Positions 25,875 to 32,717 of a DNA stretch of 64,000 nucleotides are shown piece after piece (position 1 is the stretch's first letter; each line of letters begins with the position of its first letter). Under the pieces are notes generated by a model. The model saw only the letters and a program-made list of their open reading frames with translations. It did no database searches and had not been told where the DNA came from. Origin of the DNA: Methanosarcina barkeri 3 (GTDB taxonomy: Archaea > Halobacteriota > Methanosarcinia > Methanosarcinales > Methanosarcinaceae); assembly GCF_000970305.1 (NCBI RefSeq), contig NZ_CP009517.1, positions 2,232,001 to 2,296,000 of the forward strand, in the 5' to 3' direction. The position numbers and the translations under genes were made by a program.

Positions 25875-28292
25875 ATGAACGCTGCCCTGGACAAACCCGC
25901 TGTATTTATCTGCCATTGCAGTGGGAACATTTCCGAACGTATTGATATTAATTCACTTAAGAAAACCCTTAAGGCAGAAGGGATCCCGGTCTTCGATTAC
26001 GAGTATCTCTGTTCAAGAGAGGGACAGACCCTTATCAAAAATAAGATTTTGGAAGGGAACCTAGACCGGATAGTAATAGGTTCGTGCACACCCTCAAAAC
26101 ACGGCACTCTCTTTAAAAAGTGTATTCAGGAAGCAGGCTTGAATCGGGCAATGCTTGAAATCGCAAACCTCAGGGAACACTGTGCATGGGTGCATCCGGA
26201 CAAAGCCGGAGCGACTGAGAAAGCACTCTCACTTATTCGGGGAAAACTCAACCGCCTGGAAAATCATAAGCCTCTTGAGGAGATAAAAGTAAATATCGTT
26301 CCACAGGCCCTCGTTATTGGTGGAGGAATTGCAGGGATAACTGCGGCGGTTAATCTTGCAGATAACGGAATTTCCACCTACCTTGTAGAGAAAGAATCCA
26401 GTATAGGTGGAAATATGGCAAAAATAGGCAAGGTTTTTTCTCCTGACAAGCTTGCGGAAGAGTGCGCGATGTGCTCGCTAAGTCCGCTAATGAATGAGGT
26501 AGTAGCTAACCCAAAAATAACCCTTTTAACCTGGACTGAGGTGGAACGCTTAAGCGGAAGTGCCGGCAACTTCACAGTCAGGCTAAGGAAAAAACCGAGA
26601 TACGTACATGACAACTGTACAGGCTGTGGCCGATGTAGCCGCGTCTGTCCTGTCCTGGTTGAAAACGAGTTTAACTGTGGGTACATAGACAAAAAGGCAA
26701 TTTCCCTGCGTTTTTCCCAATCCGTTCCGAAGATCTACTGCATAGACCCTGACCACTGTCTGCAGTTCAAGGGTGAGATATGTGGAAAATGTGTAGAAGC
26801 CTGTAAATCCGGAGCGATTGACTTCTCACAGAAGGAGGAGATTATTGAGCTTAATGTCGGTGCAGTTATTGTTGCCACAGGGTTTGAGGAGTATGACGTA
26901 TCCCAAAAACCTCAGTACGGTTATGGAGTTTTCAAAAATGTTATAACCCAGATGGAACTTGCCAGAATGCTCGGAATTAATGGCCCTTCAAAAGGAGCAT
27001 TGGTCAAGCCTTCGGACTTCAACCTGGACCCTGATGCTGTAAGCTCAACAAGTACCTGCAGTACTGAAAGATCCTCAGAAAGTTCTTCAGAAAATTATTC
27101 AGAGAAAGGATCGGGAACTCCTAAAAGGATAATTATGATTCAGTGTGTGGGTTCAAGGGATGAAAAAGAAGGCGGAAATCGCTATTGTTCCAGGTACTGC
27201 TGCATGGCAGCCTTAAAGCACTCGAACCTTATAATGAAAAAATACCCGGGTACTGAAATCACGATTTGTTATGTCGATTTGCGGGCGCTTGGCTTTTACG
27301 AGAACTACTATCGGGCAGTCCAGGATATGGGAGTTAGATTTGTAAGAGGAAGACCTGCTGAAATCGTCGAGAAGCCGGATAAAAGCCTTCTTGTCAGACT
27401 AGAAGATACACTTAACCAGAAAATAACAGAACTGCCTGCTGATCTCGTCATACTCTCTGCAGCCATGGTCCCTTCAAAGGGAACCCGAAAAATTGCCAGT
27501 ATACTGAATATTAGCCAGGATGAAAGCGGCTTTATTAAAGAAAGACATTCAAAACTGAGGCCCGTAGACAGCTCACTGGATGGGATCTTTGTCTGCGGCA
27601 CTGCCCAGAGCCCTAAGGATGTTACGGATACCATTTCCCAGGCAGGACTTGCATCTATAAGAGGAAGTGCCTTTATTGCTGACAGCCCAAAAGCCCTGGT
27701 AAACGAAATTCCGACTATCAATCAGCTTTTTTGTAATCAATGTAATGAATGCCTCAAGTGTCCGTTCGAGGCTTTTTCCCTAAATGATAGTGGAAAGGTC
27801 ATCGTAGACCCGCTTGTATGTACTGGGTGCGGATACTGTACTGAACTCTGTCAGAAAGGAGCTATTCAGATTTCAGGCTTTACAAAAAGCCAGCTAAAAG
27901 CCGAAGTTGAAGGAGTAGTCAAAGAAGGAGACCTGCTGGGTTTTGTAAACAGCGGTATCGCGTCCATAACCTGCGATAATATAGGAAATAGTGCACTGAC
28001 TTATCCTTCAAATGTCAAGCTAGTCAAAGTGCCCACAAACCTCGTCGTTGATAAAGACCTGTTACTTCACGCCTTCAAACGTGGAGCATCGGCTGTCCTA
28101 TTTATAGAGGATCCTCCTGACAGCCCGAAAGCCGAGGTAATATATCCTTTAACTATCAGCCATTTTGAAAAGTTGAAAAAAGAACTTGGAGATTCAGGAG
28201 ACAGACTTTATTTCAAAAAAGCTTATGTTCCAAACACAAGAGGGCTTGCAGGCACTTTTACCAGTCTTGCCCGGGAAGGAGAGATGATATAA
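25875..28292 (+). CDS. hdrA1: Heterodisulfide reductase subunit A, HdrA1 type
   Basis: 805 residues. FAD subunit of the cytoplasmic CoM-S-S-CoB reductase. N-terminal HdrA domain (1-135), FAD-binding GGGIAGITAAVNLA (149-162) and KESSIGGNMAKIGK, a two-cluster ferredoxin module (C248, C251, C254, C258 and C303, C306, C310), and a second ferredoxin module near the end (C620, C623, C626, C629 with unusually tight CxxCxxCxxCP spacing; C649, C652, C655, C659). Odd features: a Ser/Glu-rich insert (about 389-414), and a C-terminal tail (about 688-780) that resembles MvhD/FlpD but lacks nearly all of its cysteines. First gene of hdrA1-hdrC1-hdrB1; the stop shares a base with the next start (ATAATGATT). 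Established work in M. acetivorans links this set to growth on methylated compounds. Confidence 0.95.
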   Translation: MNAALDKPAVFICHCSGNISERIDINSLKKTLKAEGIPVFDYEYLCSREGQTLIKNKILEGNLDRIVIGSCTPSKHGTLFKKCIQEAGLNRAMLEIANLREHCAWVHPDKAGATEKALSLIRGKLNRLENHKPLEEIKVNIVPQALVIGGGIAGITAAVNLADNGISTYLVEKESSIGGNMAKIGKVFSPDKLAEECAMCSLSPLMNEVVANPKITLLTWTEVERLSGSAGNFTVRLRKKPRYVHDNCTGCGRCSRVCPVLVENEFNCGYIDKKAISLRFSQSVPKIYCIDPDHCLQFKGEICGKCVEACKSGAIDFSQKEEIIELNVGAVIVATGFEEYDVSQKPQYGYGVFKNVITQMELARMLGINGPSKGALVKPSDFNLDPDAVSSTSTCSTERSSESSSENYSEKGSGTPKRIIMIQCVGSRDEKEGGNRYCSRYCCMAALKHSNLIMKKYPGTEITICYVDLRALGFYENYYRAVQDMGVRFVRGRPAEIVEKPDKSLLVRLEDTLNQKITELPADLVILSAAMVPSKGTRKIASILNISQDESGFIKERHSKLRPVDSSLDGIFVCGTAQSPKDVTDTISQAGLASIRGSAFIADSPKALVNEIPTINQLFCNQCNECLKCPFEAFSLNDSGKVIVDPLVCTGCGYCTELCQKGAIQISGFTKSQLKAEVEGVVKEGDLLGFVNSGIASITCDNIGNSALTYPSNVKLVKVPTNLVVDKDLLLHAFKRGASAVLFIEDPPDSPKAEVIYPLTISHFEKLKKELGDSGDRLYFKKAYVPNTRGLAGTFTSLAREGEMI

Positions 28293-29002
28293 TGATTCCA
28301 TATGTAAATGAATATGATACCCCGGAATGTAAAACCCTTGCAGAAACTGCAAAGAAAAGCATCCGGACACCTGCCTCTCTGGGGCTTGACCGCTGCATCC
28401 AGTGTGGAGCCTGCACGGCTTCCTGCCCTGCAGCCCGCTTTACAGATTACAGCCCGCGCCAGATTGTGAAAAAAGTACTGGAAAATGACCGCAGTGTGCT
28501 TGAGTCCGAAATGATCTGGTCCTGTTTCTACTGTTATTCCTGCAATCTGCGTTGTCCCAGGAATAATAGCCCTGTAACAATTGTGCAGGTTCTCAGGCAG
28601 ATGGCCGTCAACGAGGGCATAGGAGTTGAAAAGCTTGCCTATTTCCTTGAAATAGGAGAGTACCTTGCAGAGAACGGAGCCAGCAAGGTACCGGGTGCAG
28701 GAGTTAAGAATATGGAAAGAGACCTTGGAGAACGCTGGATAGGTTTTAAGAAGAACCTTGAGTCAATTCGTAATGAACTGGGGCTCAGTTCAAAGGATAT
28801 CAGGAACACACATGGGGAAGTTCAGGCTATTCTTGAAGCCACAGGCTATTTTAACAGAGAAAAATGGCTCAAAGCAAAAATACAGGAAAAACTTTTGCAT
28901 CAGCTCCTGGAGAACCAGTGCATCAAGAGAGAAAATAGAAGCGGAGATTTCGGCTTTGAAAGCGATAGAAGATATTCCGGACAGCCAGCTTTTATTATTT
29001 AA
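28292..29002 (+). CDS. hdrC1: Heterodisulfide reductase subunit C, HdrC1 type
   Basis: 236 residues. Two 4Fe-4S clusters: CIQCGACTASCP (C35, C38, C41, C45) and CFYCYSCNLRCP (C78, C81, C84, C88). It relays electrons from HdrA to the catalytic HdrB. The core HdrC fold ends near residue 180; the extra C-terminal residues run 47 bases into the hdrB1 gene in another frame, and the last 15 are probably just the cost of that overlap. It starts at the base where hdrA1 ends. Confidence 0.95.
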   Translation: MIPYVNEYDTPECKTLAETAKKSIRTPASLGLDRCIQCGACTASCPAARFTDYSPRQIVKKVLENDRSVLESEMIWSCFYCYSCNLRCPRNNSPVTIVQVLRQMAVNEGIGVEKLAYFLEIGEYLAENGASKVPGAGVKNMERDLGERWIGFKKNLESIRNELGLSSKDIRNTHGEVQAILEATGYFNREKWLKAKIQEKLLHQLLENQCIKRENRSGDFGFESDRRYSGQPAFII

Positions 29003-29900
29003 GAGCTGCATGGTCGGGCAGGAGTACCCAGGAGTGGAAACCTCCACTTGTTATGTCTTTGACAGGCTTGGGATAGACTATTGTATAAACGATGAGCAGT
29101 CCTGCTGCACAGGAATAGGCCATTATACCGACGTCTTTGAAGGACTGACAACAGCAGCTATTGCAGCCCGGAACTTCGCAGTCGCAAAAAGGTGCGGTTA
29201 CCCCAACATAACCTGCCTCTGTTCAACCTGTTATGCCGTAAATAAAGAAGCCTGTGAAACCCTGAACACCAATACCGAAGTTCGGGAAAAAATTAACTCT
29301 ATCTTCCAGGAAAAGGGCCTTGAAAATCTTTTTTACAAGAAAGACGATATGAATCCGAGGAAAAACTTCTACCATGCAGTAGAGATTCTTTTAAGTAAGG
29401 TCGATAAAATCCAGGAGCAGAAAGAATTCGACTTTTCAGGAATCAAAACCGCATCTCATCATGCCTGCCATTACTATAAAGTTAAGTATCTCGATGTCCT
29501 CGGAAACCCTGAAAACCCTCAGTTGATAGATAACATAGCCGCAGCCTGCGGAGCCGAGCCTGTACGCTGGTACGAAGATCGGACTCTCACTTGCGGGATG
29601 GGCTTTTCCCAGCTCCACCTTAACAAAGACACCTCGCTTCAGGTAACAAAGACCAAACTTGACAGCCTTCAAAGAGCAGGCGTAGAGCTTATGCTTCATA
29701 TGTGCCCGAATTGCCAGATCCAGTATGACCGCTACCAACCGGTTATCGAAAGAGAGTTTGGCGTAAAATATGATATGGTGCACATGAATATAGCCCAGTT
29801 CGTAGCTCTTTCAATGGGTGCAGATCCATACAAGGTGTGCGGCTTCCAGACTCACTCCGTGCCTCTTGAAGAGTTTCTGGAAAAGAACGGCATAATCTAA
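28956..29900 (+). CDS. hdrB1: Heterodisulfide reductase subunit B, HdrB1 type
   Basis: 314 residues from TTG 28956, chosen because GGAG lies nine bases upstream and the conserved LLLFKSCMVGQEYPG follows; the frame is open further up but overlaps hdrC1 more. HdrB holds two non-cubane 4Fe-4S clusters at the heterodisulfide site, each made by a CCG motif. First motif: C18, C50-C51 (as CCTG), C89, C92. Second motif: C171, C213, C250, C253, but the first Cys of the CC pair is Thr212 (TCGMG). That difference may change or remove one ligand of a catalytic cluster. Terminal gene of the operon. Confidence 0.93.
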   Translation: MKAIEDIPDSQLLLFKSCMVGQEYPGVETSTCYVFDRLGIDYCINDEQSCCTGIGHYTDVFEGLTTAAIAARNFAVAKRCGYPNITCLCSTCYAVNKEACETLNTNTEVREKINSIFQEKGLENLFYKKDDMNPRKNFYHAVEILLSKVDKIQEQKEFDFSGIKTASHHACHYYKVKYLDVLGNPENPQLIDNIAAACGAEPVRWYEDRTLTCGMGFSQLHLNKDTSLQVTKTKLDSLQRAGVELMLHMCPNCQIQYDRYQPVIEREFGVKYDMVHMNIAQFVALSMGADPYKVCGFQTHSVPLEEFLEKNGII

Positions 29901-30007
29901 AACATGAGTTTATCCCATTTTAAGATTTTAGCCGGTAATTTTTTTCTTTTGATCTTTTATTCCGATTTTTTTAATTTTTTATTTTGATTCACATTACTTC
30001 TGAATAC

Positions 30008-30418
30008 TCAGATCGATTCCTCCCAGCCCTGTCCCATATCAACGAGAGGTCTCAGCTCAATAATCTCGAAGGTAACCGTTGCCTTCATCATCTCCGCAGC
30101 CTCCTCCCCGGCCATTTTTGCGATCTGGCTTTTAATCGTATCAAGCATTTCCCCCGACGTTGCAGATTCCTTCATCTTCAGGTAAACTCTGATCCCTTTC
30201 CATTCCGTATCTTGTTCCATTATCAGGTATATCGCGTAAGGGTTTTCCTGAAGGTTTGAAAACGTACGGTTCTTACCTGTTGCAATTACAACGGTCTTTT
30301 CATCGATCATATTCGGTGAGCCGAAAATAGCTGAGTCTACCTTTCCATCTTTACTCGCTGTGCTTAGAACTCCAATTCTCGGTTGCTTGTTAAAGTAGTC
30401 CATCAGTTTTGACGTCAT
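30008..30418 (-). CDS. Pyridoxamine-phosphate-oxidase-like FMN-binding protein
   Basis: 136 residues from ATG 30418, chosen because GAGGAGGT sits directly upstream; the longer frame to 30490 has no such signal. The fold is the split-barrel flavin reductase / PNPOx family: FNKQPRIGVLSTASKDGKVD, SAIFGSPNMID, VVIATGKNRTFSNLQENPYA, IYLIM. Proteins of this group bind FMN or F420 and reduce small molecules or act as general flavin proteins. The substrate cannot be told. Alone in its unit, downstream of and convergent with hdrB1. Confidence 0.88.
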   Translation of the reverse strand: MTSKLMDYFNKQPRIGVLSTASKDGKVDSAIFGSPNMIDEKTVVIATGKNRTFSNLQENPYAIYLIMEQDTEWKGIRVYLKMKESATSGEMLDTIKSQIAKMAGEEAAEMMKATVTFEIIELRPLVDMGQGWEESI

Positions 30419-30754
30419 ATCTAAACCTCCTCTAATAGCCTGTTTTAGCGCTCTCTCCTTTAAGAGTTGAGTTTGCGAAGCTGCTTTCACAAAACACTGT
30501 CATGAAAGAAACCATAACTAATTGGCAGATTGTAATAATAATAGTCTTAAATATGTTTAAAACTTTTTACTCTGCCAATATGTATACTATGAAGAACTTT
30601 GATAATCTGTTGATGAAAATATGACTAAATTCCATAAAAAGTAAGGTAAAAATTTTCAATATAAAATAATTAATAAATATATAAGAAAAGAATATATTTC
30701 TTTTCTTATTAATTGTAGTTTCAGTTGTTAAAGTAAATTTTATAGGAGTAAAGA
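30419..30754. other. Divergent promoter spacer
   Basis: 336 AT-rich bases between the FMN protein (minus) and a GNAT gene (plus). No gene seen. TATA-like AATAAATATATAAG at about 30671-30684 fits a promoter for the plus-strand gene. Confidence 0.4.
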
Positions 30755-31180
30755 ATGAAAGATATTGAATACAAGACAGGTCCTCCTACCTGGCATGAGC
30801 ATTTTCAACTGTTTTCAAGCACGGGATGGATGCCAGTTCTTAAGGTTTCCGAAGATGATTTGAAAAAGGTCTTTGATAATACCTGGTACTGGATAACAGC
30901 ATACAAAGACCAGAAGATTATTGGTGCAGGACGTTTGATTTCGGACGGAGCCATGTATGCTCTGATCTGCGATATAATTGTAATACCGGATCATCAAAAT
31001 AAAGGGATAGGAAGCACGATCTTAAAACAACTGGTTAACAAGTGCCAGGAGACCGATATTAAAAGGGTCTGGTTATTTGCAGCTCCCGGAAAAGCCAAAT
31101 TTTACGAAAAGTACGGTTTTTCAATTCGTCCAAACGAGGCACCTGGAATGCAACTTATAGAATTTGAATTCCAGCAGTGA
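30755..31180 (+). CDS. GNAT-family N-acetyltransferase
   Basis: 141 residues. Starts at ATG 30755 after AGGAG. The acetyl-CoA loop is IVIPDHQNKGIGSTILKQLV (about 74-93), the Q/RxxGxG/A motif of GNAT enzymes; the C-terminal strand-helix FYEKYGFSIRPNEAPGM is also typical. It resembles the small stand-alone acetyltransferases that modify amines or antibiotics. Substrate unknown. Confidence 0.92.
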   Translation: MKDIEYKTGPPTWHEHFQLFSSTGWMPVLKVSEDDLKKVFDNTWYWITAYKDQKIIGAGRLISDGAMYALICDIIVIPDHQNKGIGSTILKQLVNKCQETDIKRVWLFAAPGKAKFYEKYGFSIRPNEAPGMQLIEFEFQQ

Positions 31181-31219
31181 AATTATGTTATTTTATCATC
31201 AACCTGGAACTATAATTGT

Positions 31220-31244
31220 GCTACTTTTTCGGACAAAAAGTAGC
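31220..31244 (+). terminator. Strong hairpin between two GNAT genes
   Basis: GCTACTTTTT (31220-31229) pairs perfectly with AAAAAGTAGC (31235-31244) around the five-base loop CGGAC. It lies 39 bases after the stop of the first GNAT gene, with a further T-containing tail. Likely a transcript end for the upstream gene. Confidence 0.5.
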
Positions 31245-31332
31245 TTGCAGGTTTCAGAGCGTACTATTCTCAAGTCTTTAGTCTATTGAAACTTGCACGA
31301 ACTTGTTAATTTTGAAGTTAGGAATGAGAGAC

Positions 31333-31833
31333 ATGGCAGAACAAGTAGAAATTTTTCGGGCCAGCCTTGAAGATGCGATTGAAATCTTAACCCTCCAGAA
31401 ACTGGCATACAAGAGTGAAGCTCAGATCTACGATGACTGGTCCATTCCCCCTCTGCTTCAAACTGTCGAAGAGATAAGAAATGAGTTCAGTACCAGTGTG
31501 TTCCTCAAAGCCATCAGCGAGCACTCGATCGTAGGATCTGTACGATCTCGCGTAATAGAAAATACTTGCCATATAGGCAGGCTGATTGTGCACCCTGAAT
31601 GGCAGAATCTGGGGATAGGCACTCGTTTGATGACAGAGGTTGAGCTTATGCATCGGGATGTAGCTCGATTTGAGCTCTTCACCGGATCGAATAGCATCAG
31701 AAATATTCACCTCTATCATAAACTGGGGTATAAGGAGTTCAGGCGGGAACTGCTGGGCAGCAAAGTTGAACTTGTATATTTGGAAAAGATAGTGATTGGA
31801 AAAAAGAAAAATATTGGATATAAAAATTATTGA
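31333..31833 (+). CDS. GNAT-family N-acetyltransferase
   Basis: 166 residues from ATG 31333; AGGA ten bases upstream favours this over the ATG at 31324 or the open frame further up. The acetyl-CoA loop is LIVHPEWQNLGIGTRLMTEV (about 85-105), and the C-terminal signature NIHLYHKLGYKEFRRELLG is present. A different subfamily from the neighbour at 30755. Probably its own transcription unit after the hairpin at 31220. Substrate unknown. Confidence 0.92.
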   Translation: MAEQVEIFRASLEDAIEILTLQKLAYKSEAQIYDDWSIPPLLQTVEEIRNEFSTSVFLKAISEHSIVGSVRSRVIENTCHIGRLIVHPEWQNLGIGTRLMTEVELMHRDVARFELFTGSNSIRNIHLYHKLGYKEFRRELLGSKVELVYLEKIVIGKKKNIGYKNY

Positions 31834-32178
31834 TTTTTAATAGACATTATAGCCGTAACATTGGCCTGATAACTCTATTTACAGTCGGATGTAACACCAT
31901 AACTTTGATTTTGATTTCCTGTTTTGAGTTTCATGACTTTGGAAACTCAGATTGTTTTTTCCCAGCCATTCATAAGCTCCTTTATACTCACTTTGTTGAT
32001 AATAATAGTTATATATTTCATTTTTCATGGAATAAATGTTACTTAGATAAATTTATTATTTTTAGAGATGACGTAAGGAAACGAAGGAATTTTAGTCAGT
32101 AGCTATTTGTGTAGTCTTTACAAAGCTACTGAAATAACAGTTACAGTGATATTATAGAAAAAACTAAATTAAAAACTA

Positions 32179-32304
32179 CTCAAAATCCCGCAGGACAAAG
32201 AAGTCGTAGCTTTACTGACAGTAGGAATCTCAGCCGAATCGCCAGCTATCAGCCTCTAAGAAAATCTCTTGAAGAAAATAGTAGCTTACGAAGAACATAA
32301 ATAA
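32179..32304 (+). pseudogene. Relic of a nitroreductase-family gene, C-terminal end
   Basis: Three consecutive short frames together spell the tail of a nitroreductase: LKIPQDKEVVALLTVGISAE, then (shifted) PLRKSLEE, then (shifted back) IVAYEEHK and TAA. Family members end with a closely similar IPEDKEVVALL..GYPAE..P..RK.LEEIV..E pattern. Two frameshifts and an internal TAA show it is dead. The upstream 31834-32178 shows no convincing N-terminal part, so most of the gene is gone. Confidence 0.6.
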
Positions 32305-32717
32305 AAGTTTATACTTTTTTGATGTCTTCTAGTTTTTATTGATTTTGAAAAATATGGAATATTGAATTTAAAATAATTTTTAATTTAATGAAAATTATTT
32401 CTACTACTTCATTTACTTTAGTATATCAATTATTAACTCTTTCTAAAACAGATCTTAACTAAGTACACTTATCCTTGCATTATAGAAAACTGATAGTGAT
32501 TGCTTATGGCTAGTTGCGTTTGTCAGAGAAGAAATAATCATATTTTAAAGATCTCTGTAAAAATATTATCTTAATTCAAAGTCAAATGAATGTATTATAT
32601 TTAAAGAATATTATATATTAATATAGTTACGCAATAGATACTTTTAACGTTAGTGAGTCATCGACAGTAGGCTATAACCACTAGAGATAGGATAGAAATA
32701 GGAGCCTGAAGGGGAAT
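32305..32717. other. Promoter region of the sensor kinase
   Basis: 413 AT-rich bases, no gene seen. A TATA-like ATTATATATTAATATAG lies at 32609-32625, about 100 bases before the kinase start, and GGGG lies a few bases before ATG 32718. Confidence 0.4.

Noticed and set aside
28758-28955. Long N-terminal extension of hdrB1
   Set aside because: It lies wholly inside hdrC1 in another frame; the conserved HdrB N-terminus and a ribosome binding site fit TTG 28956.
31830-32102. 90-codon plus-strand frame after the second GNAT gene
   Set aside because: It overlaps the GNAT stop, has biased Phe/Ile/Asn composition and no ribosome binding site.
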